Shown in pieces: positions 28,501-39,267 of a stretch of DNA of 64,000 nucleotides; position 1 is the stretch's first letter, and each line of letters begins with the position of its first letter. Source of the stretch: Toxotes chatareus (taxonomy: Eukaryota > Chordata > Actinopteri > Toxotidae); assembly GCA_016801885.1 (NCBI GenBank), contig CM028901.1, forward strand, positions 13,899,095-13,963,094, written 5' to 3'. The notes beneath the pieces are model-generated. The model was not told the DNA's origin, searched no databases, and saw nothing but the letters and a program-made list of their open reading frames with translations. Made by a program: the position numbers and the translations under genes.

Positions 28501-29180
28501 TTGGCTTGTTAGCCTTTGGAAAGTGATGGTGATTAACTGGAATATCCGGCTTCTCTTTGATGTGGATATTGTTGGTACAAGGGTCAAACAGAGATGTACG
28601 TCCATTACTCAGTACATTAGTCTGGTAGACATTGACACACTCCGCTTTGTGGGCTCTTCCAACACAGACCTCTCCTACGATCACCCAGCCCAAGTCGAGA
28701 CGCTGGGTGTAGGGGGCACTGTGGGGACCATTGCATTGTTCTCAAACCTTGTGTGCATGTGATATGTCTCGGCCGAGCAAGATAACGATAGATGCAGAAG
28801 GGTCGAGAGCTGGTATCCTGTCCACAACCTGCTTGAGGTCTTTTTAGTGTCTGGTGATCTCTGGCGTAGGGATTTCCGACTTGTCGTCTGGAAGCATGTC
28901 ACAGTCGGTCAGAGAGGGAAGTGGAATGCGAGTTTTACCATCTAGTGACTCCATGATGTAATTGTTGGCTTGCCTCCCTGTGGTTTCAGTGACACCCGAG
29001 CAGGTCTTCAGGGTGTATGCTGCCATGCCCTCTGTAATACCAAAAAGTTAAAAAAAAAACTCTGATCTTGCCAGGGACTTATTGCTCTGCTCATCAAGAA
29101 CAACATAAGCTTTGACTGCTCTCTCTCTCTCTGACGTGCTGGATACACTCTGACGAGACAGATTTTAGAGCATGACCCAC
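25579..29180 (-). pseudogene. Broken BEL/Pao pol remnant (protease, RT, RNase H, integrase)
   Basis: In minus-strand order: the protease active-site region, of LDEQSN type rather than DTG, lies near 29,060-29,100, shifted in frame after a GA-repeat at about 29,120-29,135. The RT spans about 28,400-27,450, with VFDSSGKHDGVSLND near 28,100. The catalytic YVDD box reads YVDGG at 27,843-27,829, so the second aspartate is glycine. About 30 residues carrying the first catalytic aspartate are missing near 28,030. RNase H starts near 27,300 and is cut by a MITE at 26,803-26,999. Integrase keeps its N-terminal HH-like part and its C-terminal domain near 25,700, but most of the core is lost. There are several frameshifts, so no functional polyprotein is encoded. 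Confidence 0.85.
26803..26999. mobile_element. hAT-type MITE copy 1 with 8-bp TSD
   Basis: This 197-bp element has terminal inverted repeats: CAGAGGTGTCAAACCTGTTC at the left pairs with GAACAGTTTTGACACCTCTG at the right, and the pairing extends imperfectly inward. It is flanked by an exact 8-bp duplication ACATAGAA at 26,795-26,802 and 27,000-27,007. Eight-bp duplications and CAG...CTG termini are typical of the hAT superfamily. It has no coding capacity. It split the RNase H region of the BEL element, so it arrived later. Confidence 0.85.
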
Positions 29181-29386
29181 AGATGTCAGTGTATTTTGAT
29201 GTGACAGTTTGAGGGTATCCTTCATCTTGCTCCCCGCCTTGCTCTCTAATAGTTACAAGGCTCCCAGTCATCCATGGAGCTGGACCTGGGTGTAATGCTG
29301 TAGGGTGGCTGTCGCTCCTGCATTCTCTGCACTGAATGGTTTTTCCACAGTCTTTAGCTAGGTGGCTGGTTGATACACAACACCTA

Positions 29387-31160
29387 TAACAAATATTCCT
29401 TTCTTTTAGATAAGCTTTCCTTTCATCCAAAGATTTGCTCCTGAAACCGCAACACTTCCTAAGGGGGTGTGGTTTGTTGTGGACTGGACATTGCTTATCT
29501 CAGGGGTGTCCAAACTGTTCCACAAAGGGCCGTGTGGCTGCAGGTTTTTGTTCCAACGAATGAAGAGCACACAGTTTGACCAGTCAGCTGTCTCAAGACT
29601 GAGATCAGTTGATTAAATGAGTCAAGTCTAGTGTGCTGCTGCTTGGTTGGAACAAAAACCTGTTTGGACAGTTCTGTCTTATCGGGATCAACCATCATTT
29701 TCTCTGCAGGACTGCTATCGGAGTTCACTGAGACCTCTGTCTTTTTGACTGAAACTGGTGTTTTTGTGTTGCGTTTAAAGGACTGCTCCACCTTTCCCAT
29801 GCTCGAACCACCTGTGAGTGGGGCAAAGCTTGGATCATTGATTGTCCTGGCTTGATTACAAACAAACTTAGCGAAGAAGGAGAAAGGTGGGTATGATAAG
29901 CGATATTTCTCTTTGTAACGTGATGCTACAGAGACCCACTTGTCATGCAGGGAATATGGCAGCTTCTGGAAGATTGGAGTGATGCCAGTGTCCAAGTAAT
30001 TGAGACCAGGCAGGAATCCATCCACGTCTTTGACTTTCTCAATTTGAGATTCTTGGAAACTCATCCAGCTTCTTGAGGAGTGCATTTTCTATAGTTTTGG
30101 GTGCTCCGTAGCAGTCTTCCAACCTTTGCCATACCATATTCACAACTGCTGCTGCATTGTGGATGTGAACTGCCCGTATTCTCTTTACATGTTTGGATAA
30201 TTTCGGCCCAAGCCACTGACACAGCAGATCAAGCTCCTCCCTCGCTGCCAGGTTTAAATTCACTGTAGAACTGTGAAAGGATTCCTTCCAGGCCCAATAA
30301 TTTTCAGGATGATCGTCGAACCTTAACAGACCGGAGCTTATCATCTATCGACGAATTAAATACTTGGCCAGATCGGTTGTAGATGATGAACTGGGTTTGT
30401 TGGTTCTGGAAGTGACACCGGTATGTGGCTGAGGAGGTTGGTGGCTACTGCTGGTTTGTCTTGTGTTGTGTGATTGCACCTGATGGCTGTAACTGTGTAG
30501 ATTTGCACTGTACAGGCGTTCTCGTTTCAGGGAGCCAATCCTGAATACACTTTGAGAGTGAGGGTGATATGGAGTAGAATCATCCTCCTGTCTGAATGTT
30601 TGATGAGCAGGTAAGTCATAGTAGCTGAGTTCACAGTTGCTGACCTCGCTTGACTCGTCTTTACCTTCCCCCATGTTGTTTTCAGCTGTCTCACCATTGT
30701 CCATTGTTGGCTGGCGCGTCGGTGTTGCTGTGGGTTCTGGTGGCTTTGAGTCTTGATGAGGCTCAGGTCTCAGATTCTCAGCACACTTACGCTCAGTATA
30801 TTCATTTTTTAGGCTAGCAGTATCTAGCAGTCCATGCTCATTCTCAGCAGCTGCCTCCAAAACATTAGCTTCAGCGATAGCAGCTGCAGCCTCACTCTCT
30901 AGTTTCAGTGTGTGCAGACTAGCTTCTAGCTCCGCTTTCTTTCTGGCAGCCTCAGCTGTAGCCTTTTGTTGTTGCTCTTCAACATATGCTTGAGCTTTCA
31001 TCACGTCTGCTTCTTTTTGTGCAAATGATGCTTTTGCACATGCAGCCTCTGCTTTTGGATGCGCCCTGGCTGCAATGGCACTGGCTGTAGAACGCTGACT
31101 GCTACGTGAGGAGCTAGAACACACTGATCTTGTCTCAAATGTGTCTTCATTATCACTCAT
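29387..31160 (-). pseudogene. BEL/Pao gag remnant with zinc knuckle
   Basis: The N-terminal part (31,160-30,345) is a Ser/Arg-rich then Ala/Lys/Glu-rich coiled region, as in Pao Gag proteins, beginning MSDNEDTFETRSVCSSSSR. The next block (30,344-30,039) matches the Gag domain usually called DUF1759 (WKESFHSS, LDLLCQWLGPKLSKHVKRI). Near 29,391-29,349 there is a C-x2-C-x5-H-x4-C knuckle (CYRCCVSTSHLAKDC), followed by the second cysteine motif CRECRSDSHP. A MITE at 29,501-29,676 and frameshifts interrupt the frame, so it is not one intact gene. Confidence 0.8.
29501..29676. mobile_element. hAT-type MITE copy 2, right arm partly deleted
   Basis: It is the same family as 26,803-26,999: CAGGGGTGTCCAAACTGTTC at the left, the same central block, and a worn right end TTTGGACAGTTCTG. 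About 25 bases of the inner right arm are missing. The flanks GCTTATCT (29,493-29,500) and TCTTATCG (29,677-29,684) share CTTATC and may be a decayed 8-bp duplication. Both family members seen in this window lie inside the BEL element. Confidence 0.7.
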
Positions 31161-31248
31161 CTTGCAGCTTTAATGTCAGAAAGAGACTGTGTATTTCCAC
31201 GAAGATCCACTTTTCTGTAGGTAACCCGTCAGGTAAACACTCTTTTTA

Positions 31249-31799
31249 CTATTCTGCCCTTGTAAGAATGTGCTGAACTCAAACATGGCAGATAGCTTAA
31301 CAAATTCTCACTGAAACATCGCAGGGTCTTCAGGTACGTTTTTGATGCTTTAACTGCAAAGAATTTTTTTGTAAAGCTGGAATATAAAACATAATGAAGA
31401 AAAATATATCAGACTTCGTTTTGCCTGTTTCTTGTGTAATACAAACTCATAAACATAAATTGAAATTATTATTTTCATCACACAACATGCGTGGTAAAAT
31501 AGCGGTTAGCTTTGTGCTAACATAACACAGAAAAACCCATTGACGGATTAGCGTCAGTCGCACTATTAACTTAATAAAAAACAATAAATCAAAGCAGGGC
31601 ACCATAACGGTAAGTCATACAGGTAATTTACATAATAATATTACTCAGAGTATGTCCTTTCCAGGTACAGCAAGAAGAAAAACAACCGTAAGTGGAGACA
31701 ACAACTTGACCAACGCTAAAAGTTTAAACTACAGAAGCCCGCAGGGACAAACAGTGCAGCAATGTAAACAATCCCCCGACACTCTTAAAGGGCGGCACA
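31249..31799 (-). repeat. 5' LTR of the BEL/Pao element
   Basis: This is the partner of the LTR at 25,015-25,570. It lies upstream of gag on the minus strand, so it would have held the element's promoter. The sequence just inside it (31,248 and lower) should hold the primer-binding site, but I could not match it to a particular tRNA. Confidence 0.85.
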
Positions 31800-33400
31800 A
31801 ACATTTAACACTATATGGTAAGTATGTACAGATACACTCTCTGGTGTGACAACAAAGGTTTATCAGCCGGAAACAGTATGTAACCTGGACCACCAGGCCA
31901 CAGCAACACCAAACTTAAAGAACAACTAAACACCCTGTTTTAGCTCAACAATCCCCTTTCACTGATGCAAAACTGCATTTACACCCTCAGTTACTCCACA
32001 GTGACACTCCCTTGCAGATGTGACAGACTGTTGCTCCAGCGTTCCTCCATATTTCCGTGTCTACATGCTTCAGATACATCATCACATTGCTCCTCTGAAA
32101 GAACAGAAGAATTCAGTTTTAATTAGTTCAGCTGTCTACACCAAGCATGTAACAGATCATATTTCATTTCTGAAACCCATAGCGGTAACCCAAAGCGGAA
32201 ACAGTGACTCTAGCTCCTCTGAGTCTCCCAACTTCAGATGGCCAAGACAACTGTCCTTTTGAGCTTCCTGGTAATGACTGTGATGCCTCAGCAGATGCAG
32301 CCATGGAGAGTGACGGGCCAGGGGTCTGAGTGATAGGGAGGATGTAGATTTGTCAACTACATGTGCAAGCAAAAGTGTCAGGCACAAAGCCTGTCTACAT
32401 AGGCAAGAGGCAATAATCATTCAAATGGGTCGTACATCTTCAAACACTCTCCACAAAGTCATTCATGGTGTTCTATTTATTTGTACATAAGTAGGTGAGC
32501 AAAGAATTATAAGATCTTCAGAGAGAAGTTCAAACGCTGCACTGTCAGGGCAGCTGGACGCAGCCCTGGCCCAATCACCCAAAACCATTCTTGTGTTGGA
32601 AAGACTTATTGTAAACATATTGATGGTTTTGCTGTCTCCCCCATTAAACCACATTTGCTGTTACCAACAGTAACTACAAGCGTTGCCAAATCAAGTGATG
32701 CTCTAATCTTCTGCCACTATAATTTGAAGCTACTGACACTTTTAGTTCAGTACCATAAAGCAGTAGCTCACCACTGTCCTGAATGCTATGACTGTCTGCC
32801 TTATGGTCTCAATTTCTCTGGAATTAAAACTCCTGATGCCAAGCACCGATTTCTATTTAATTTGTCTTGATATAGGATTGCTGACAAGATTATTGAGAGT
32901 GTAACTTTGCCTTGTATTTTGGTATGATATATGGAGTACAAAGTAATGTCAGATGTATTTATTTATCTGTTTGTTTGTCTAGGGTGTGACAAATGCAATC
33001 TTTTTATGGAAAAAGGCCAAGAAGTGCAATGACCACGGAAGACTAGAAACAGAACCAATTAATAGTATAACAAAAGCTGTACATACAACGTACTCTTTAA
33101 TCGATACTTGCAACTTAGGTTGTCAGTGTCAGTGCATATGCACTGACATATCTAGTGTTGATACTGCAGTTACTTCTTTATAAGACAATAAAGACAGGTG
33201 GAGGTGCCTGCAGGTGTTTTTTTTAACATGTAGTGTCATGGTAATCTGTTGATCACCTTCCACAGGCCCAGAAGCATCTTAGTCAGACTGCACAGGGAAT
33301 AAGCTCACCTTTCACTCTGCATACTCTGCATACCATGAGCTACGGGTGATGAATAAAACTACTCCTGTCCTGCTCTCTCACTATCCGTTTCATTCATAAA
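31800..33400. other. Gene-free stretch right of the retrotransposon
   Basis: No exon is supported. Open frames are under 90 codons and carry no recognised domain. An AATAAA lies at 33,187 on the plus strand but has no gene to serve. A 22-bp perfect palindrome at 33,127-33,148 is listed separately. Confidence 0.35.
33127..33148. repeat. Perfect 22-bp palindrome
   Basis: The half-site TGTCAGTGCAT (33,127-33,137) is followed without spacer by its exact reverse complement (33,138-33,148). The centre GTGCATATGCAC is close to the palindromic POU-dimer site ATGCATATGCAT. A bound dimer or a chance palindrome are both possible. Confidence 0.7.
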
Positions 33401-33423
33401 CCCAAAATATTGTAAAGGCAGCC

Positions 33424-33752
33424 GATTGGCTGGGAGGGCACAACGCAAAAAGACAGCGTGCTCTCGGTAGCCAATGAGTGACGAGTAGTACGCTCTCCCT
33501 TTCTCTCTTGCTATCGTGCTCCCTCTTTAACCCTCTCTCATTTTTGTTCTCTCTCTCTCTCTCCCTCACTCACTCACTCCCTGCCTTAGTGCATTACAGC
33601 AGTCAAAACAGCCTGACTGAAGAGAGCGCAGCATAAAAACAAGTGCTACGTTTTGAGGAGAGGGGGACAACTGGACAAGACTATCAACCTACACTTTCAG
33701 AGTGGATTGCACCCGCTCTGAGTCGCTCCTAAACCCCCTGAGGGACAGAGTC
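33424..33752 (+). promoter_or_regulatory. Candidate promoter and 5' exon (plus strand)
   Basis: An inverted CCAAT box (ATTGG, 33,425-33,429) and a direct one (CCAAT, 33,471-33,475) precede a pyrimidine-rich stretch, a TATA-like CATAAAAA at 33,632-33,639 and a possible untranslated exon ending in a good splice donor, GAGTC/GTAAGT, at 33,752/33,753. I find no following coding exon on the plus strand before the E2F gene, so this could start a non-coding RNA or an unseen gene. It could also be coincidence. Confidence 0.3.
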
Positions 33753-36238
33753 GTAAGTGGTGACTCCTATCTCGTCCTTTAAGCTCAGCCATCTATGTAT
33801 TTTGTGCAGCACTTTAAAACCTCCTAGGTGACAGGGGAAAGCACTCTAAAAATGAAATTTCATTGACTGATTGATCAGCTGATTGACAGCTATATTGGCT
33901 GATCTTTAACTGAGCCCCTCTTGAGACGAGAGGGGGCTGACGTCAGGCCTAATTCAATATCACCCAATTCAATATTCACTTTGGGGTTTTTTTTCATGTG
34001 CAAATCTTTGTGGCACAGAGAGGACAGAAAAAACAACAGCAGAAACACACATGAATCAATAATAGCAGTGATCCAGTGACTCTCCATGAACTCAAAGTGA
34101 GTGTGCCACTGTTTATGGGGAACTGGGTTGATGGGAATGAAGTGGGATTTTGAGGTACAACACTGCCATCTATGGACAGGTCTGGATACTGACGGCTCCC
34201 GACAGATTACATCATCATATTGAGGGCACTGATGTGTTTTTCTTAGATGCTGTGGCTCAGACAAAGAGAAGCAGGGACAGAGACAGTTGGATTCTAAACT
34301 GGATGAAATAAGATAAAGTTTCAAAGATGTATATGGGCATCAGAGAGTTTACATGAATCCTATAAACAATTTTCTAACAGAGCTCATGTATATTTCACAT
34401 TTACATGACCTCAAGATATTTCATTTGGATAAATTATCAATAGAAACATAAAACCCATCTGAGCTGATGACTATGTCCATAAATAAACATATCTTTTCTA
34501 AAAATCCTAATTATGTTCAAAACCTCTCTTTAATATTGTCAGATTTATACCTTTAATGTTGTGTCTGTATGATTGTTTGGGTATGTGTGTTTTTACGTAC
34601 TTACACAAATTATAGTAGCCAAATATATTTCACCCCATTTGTAAGAACTAGGATGCTGTCCTTAAGACAACCAGCCTTACTGACATCAAAGCTTGTCCCT
34701 GATGTCTTGTTTTATATCTCTATAGACAGCCTCTTAGAATCCACTCAGCTCAGCCATTGTCAATAACACCAAAGTTTTAAACCTTTTCCCCCACCGGTAA
34801 CCTCCTGCTCTTTACAGGTTTAACAGGCCTGTTGTCAGTTGCACACAAAGGCATGAAGACAGATTTTATAAAAGCCTTCTTCAGTCAGTACGTTGACCTG
34901 AACTTAATTCAAAAGATTAATTAATCAGCTGTAAATGCCTGAAACTTTGTCATGTTTGAAAATCAGAATATGCTGTTTGTTGAAACTTGGATGAAAGAAA
35001 AAACCGCCACACCACCACGTCGACAAGCATCTGTCCAGCTTAAGTGATGATGATGGTGATGATGAGGAAAACACTGAAGCCCTACCAGCACATGAGGTCA
35101 TGTTTTGTGGCTGAAACAAAACCCCATGTGTTGGAGTTCCTTTTGAAAAACCTATTTTTGTTTTTTTATCCAAGTTCCTTGAAGAGTGTAAAAGGTTTTC
35201 TATGACTTTCACATCTACAGCCGTTTAATTAATTTGAATATGTTTAGAATTATGTTTTGGCAGCAAAAAACAAAGCCACACAGAGCTTATGCATCTTAAC
35301 TGAGGACTGGATGTGTAATCACTTCCTCTGGATGCCAAATTCATAAACAGTCAGTTCTTACAAAGGGATGGGTAACACTTTGTCACATAGTTTCAAAACA
35401 TCAGAGCTTGTGAGTGAGGGTCAGGGATTGTGTGGGATCACACTGCCTCCTAGTGTCTCCATACATACTGCACAAGAGTCAGCTCAATTTCACTGCAGGT
35501 GAAAGAGTTTGACGGTTGTTTGAGGTGTTATCAAAGAAATTAGGAATTTTACTGATGTAGTACTGCACAGTGGACTAAGTGAACACCAAATGATGACAAA
35601 CATAATGACTGGAAAACGCAAGTATCTGCACACTGACTTTCAGTTTGGGATCCAAAACAGGCACCGACACATGTTGGGACTGCAACAAAAAAGGCTGTGA
35701 TATTTAGTATGATGCTTTGGATGCACTCATTTTATTGTTAAACTGCAACTGTATGAATTTAGAATAAAAAAAATCTAGCATTAATTACTGACTTCCTTGC
35801 AACTAAACTGTCTTGTAATCCATCAAATTACTTTAAAAGAATTAAAATAATTAATTAAAAGAATACTTAAAGTTGTTTTACAATGACTATCTGGTGGTTA
35901 ACCAATGTCTAGTTAATAAAAAGATAATCATGCTCATTTACAATTATCCAAGTACGAAACATGCAACTTTTAACAAGAATAAACTGTCACTGTCACTCAC
36001 GTAACAAGAACTAGTTGGACACAGTCTAGTGTTACTGTAACTGTAATGACTTTCAGATTTTTATAACGACAACACTGTTAGATGGCCAACAAATATGACT
36101 AAAGAGATAAGTCAATTAGTTCACACAAAATTAACCAATTATACATTTAAATGATTGATAGAATGAATTAATATCCTCATTTTTGCAGGGGCATGTGTTA
36201 CAATTTAATACTGAAATTCCAGTAAGTAAACGCCCAGT

Positions 36239-36265
36239 AAAAAAAAAAAAAAAAAAAAAAAAAAA
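36239..36265. repeat. Poly(A) tract
   Basis: This is an uninterrupted run of 27 A. It may be the tail of a retroposed sequence, but nothing recognisable precedes it. Confidence 0.9.
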
Positions 36266-37215
36266 CACAAGACACCCCACAACTCTGTATCACTCCGCCA
36301 ATCACACCTGCTGAAAACAATGCTAGATAAACTTTGTTACCAGGAACATTTTATTCATTTCTTACATTGTTCAAACATCTCCTTATTACACAAAACTGTG
36401 GCCTTTACTGTAAACTGAGGAACAAGAAACAGCTTAATGTAGAAGTTATCTGTATCTCAGAGATAAAGTCAGTCAGTGATAACTGGTCAAACAGTGTTTC
36501 AATCTCGAGGTTAGTGTAGCACGGTCAAATTACAGATTAGTACTGCAGTGTGAGGACAGAGGAAAATCAAGCATACAGATAAAGGCCTACACTGCATCTG
36601 CAACTTCAATACCTCAGACAACTGAGAACATAAACGGACCAATTTCTTCAATGGATTAACTTAATGATTTCCTAAATTGATTAAAAGCTAGTCATTATTT
36701 CAAAAAACTGAACACAGAACAACTGTAAATGCCTTCATGAGTGATTGTTAAAAAAATGAGTGATTTGTTTTGGAGTCCAAGTAACAGAGACAGAAATGAT
36801 CAAAGAACTATGGGAAGGAGTGACGATAAGTGAACAAGTACTTTCTGAGTTCATATCACCAGGCATATGTCCATTTATTTCAGTTTCACACAGTACTTAC
36901 TTTCACCAGAACTAAGAAATTGAGCTACGTAAAAGCCATTTATACCTCAAGGTCTTGTAGGCACAAAGGTGCGTAAGGCACAGCCTTGGTGCACAGTAGT
37001 GCTCGTCAACTGAGGAAAAATCTCATTGGATATAAGACAATCCAGGACATGAAGCTTTGAGCAGCAAGTAAAGCAACACAAGTCTACATTAGATCTGGCG
37101 TGTGTTAGTTTTCAGCGAAACATTACTCCCACAAACAGGCTAGTTATTCAGAGCTATTCTACAGCTTCATTTCAGCAGCTGTTAGCCATTCAGTGCTTCA
37201 CAGTGGCTTAGATCT

Positions 37216-37371
37216 TTATGGATTCAGCTGATGATTAGTTGTTGTTCATTGGCTTTTAAGAAGCTGAAAGCTGCAAATATTTGGCGTTTTGCCTAAAAAA
37301 AAGATTAAAATAGTCAATAATCAAAATAGATGCAGATTCATTTTGTGTTGATAACTAATGCTTTCAGCTCT
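37216..37371. repeat. Dispersed inverted-repeat element, partial copy
   Basis: The right end reads AAATAGATGCAGATTCATTTT followed by a TAACTAATGCTTTCAGCTCT type terminus. This matches the family also seen at 40,575-40,759, 52,031-52,316 and 56,558-56,805, whose ends carry a GCTGCAACTAAT-like repeat. It is a very common percomorph repeat; the name is not known to me. Confidence 0.5.
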
Positions 37372-39186
37372 GCACCTTGCCTGAACTTGGTTTTTAGGAG
37401 AAATGTTAAGAAAAACAACCTTGTCATTTCTGACAGTTCACTGCTAAAAGCTTTTCCCAGCAGTGACCATAGTATTTGAGATTCTGACCAAATGTTAAGC
37501 GCAACCAAGTCTTCTGCATTCATAAGAGATGAAGCTCAAGCTGGCATACAAGGGTTCAGTATCAGACAATAAATCACTCTATTCATCAACAGAAGTATTG
37601 TCACTCCCCAAGGTTGATGACAGACAGCTGTTTATGTTACGAAAGCTGCATTCACCTGACAAGGACGGTCACACTTAAAATTTCTCTGCAATCAAGGACA
37701 GGTCTTTGTATAGAAAAGCTAAAGGTTTCTCAGGCAAGTCAATGCTTTTGGTTGTTCAGCGTGTTGTCCATAGACAAAACACATGCCTCTAAACAGCAAA
37801 CATGGGTGAAGACGGGCTGTTTTGCTACCTGAGAAAGTTACTCGCTGAGATGTTTGACGTCTCAAACAAGGTCAGTGAAATGGAAAACTGTAAGACTTTC
37901 CACTGACAATAAAAGGAGTGTTGCAATAATGCTGTGGACAAAGCACTGATATCAAGTCAGGAACTCAAAAAGTATCATGTCAAACTTTGGGAAGCACCAT
38001 AAAGTTTTGAGTGACTCAGCCTCTAATATATAAAATTGCACCTCTAGTAGAAGTTCCTAGAGCCCTGAGAAAACTATGAAGCAAAAAGCCAGTCAGAGAC
38101 TGAGCTATGTTGTAATTTCACTGGCACAGCAGACAGAAATCAATCCATCAATCCAATATGAATCGGGTATCAGCTATGACTTGACTGATTCCCTTTAAAT
38201 ACAGTTTCTTTGTCAGTGTCGTTATAAAATTCAGTGTATCCAGTTACATCGTTCAGACATACTGAGGCATCAACTCAGTTTTAAGAGCTACAGCAATCCC
38301 AGGCCTCATGATACCTTAGGAAAAAGAAATAACTCATATGCTGTGACGTATATGGTTTTTAATTTGGGATCACTGTTTTCAGATGGGTACTTGCTATCTG
38401 ATAATCTGAGCTGAGGTATGATGAGACAGGAACGGATCAGTGCATCCCAAGTAGTGGAAGAAACACAAGGCGTGAGGGTTTTTTCAGTATCAGTGCAAGG
38501 TGATGAGGGACTAACCCTCTGGAAAGAGGCACAGAGTGTAATCTTGTATTAGTATCAGTATTCAGCAGCTGAGTGGCAAGGAAACTCGGACACAAAACCA
38601 GGAATTACCATAAAAACCACAGCATTATTAAACATACAGTTGTAGTGTGCACAAACACCATCCGCAGTGGTACCTTTTGCCAAAGTCCAATACAAGCGGA
38701 AAAGTCTCAGGGGCCAGCTTTCAATGCAGAAAACATCAGCAACTTATACTGCTACACCGATGTTTACACGTTCCAGCTGTGTTGTGAAGGTTCCTTTGTG
38801 TTCACAACGCAAACTATGATCCACAGTGTCTTTCGAGACCATCACTCCAGGGACTAGCACTGCTGGGTCAAGAATAAGTCCTGTGTTCAGACAGCACAGT
38901 TTGAACTTCGAAAAAGGAAATTCACACATGTAAGTGATTAAAGCTCTGAAACACAGTGTTCTGTCTGACAACATGTATATCAGCTCAAATCCAAAAGACA
39001 GCGAGTAGAAGTGAGTAGTTAGAAGATCTAACATGGTATTTAAAAGTATATGGTTGTCACAATGTGATGCTTTTGGGTTACATCCTCCTTCACATACCTG
39101 AGTGTCAGTAAATCCCAGTCACATTTTTCAGGATAAGCAAACGTGAAAAAAAAAAAAAAATCACATTCAAAGCAGGGCTTTGTTCT

Positions 39187-39192
39187 TTTATT
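39187..39192 (-). terminator. Candidate poly(A) signal of the E2F gene
   Basis: AATAAA on the minus strand, 76 bases past the E2F stop codon. It would give a very short 3' UTR; more distal signals may be used instead. Confidence 0.4.
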
Positions 39193-39267
39193 TAGCTTCC
39201 CCGTAATATCCTGTTTGCGTGAAGATATCCATTCCCTCCAAAATTATTGAATTTCCAAAAAGGCTGC

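Larger units (their letters stand above)
25015..31799 (-). mobile_element. Degenerate BEL/Pao LTR retrotransposon
   Basis: This is a 6.8 kb element read on the minus strand. The 5' LTR is at about 31,249-31,799 and the 3' LTR at 25,015-25,570. Between them lie gag, zinc knuckles, an aspartic protease of the retrotransposon type, reverse transcriptase, RNase H and integrase remnants in the Pao order. A purine-rich run (complement of TTCCCCGCC at 25,571-25,579) sits beside the 3' LTR as a polypurine tract should. Frameshifts, a deletion in RT, loss of most of the integrase core and a nested MITE disable it. By eye the LTRs differ by about 30 substitutions plus several indels, so the insertion is old. 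Confidence 0.9.
33860..39180. other. Gene-free stretch downstream of the E2F gene
   Basis: No exon is supported. It includes a 27-base A-run at 36,239-36,265 and one copy of a dispersed inverted-repeat element at 37,216-37,371. The part nearest 39,180 may carry longer forms of the E2F 3' UTR. Confidence 0.35.

Noticed and set aside
30345..31160. 271-codon frame as a possible host gene
   Set aside because: It lies directly after a 5' LTR and leads into other Gag blocks, so it is retrotransposon gag.
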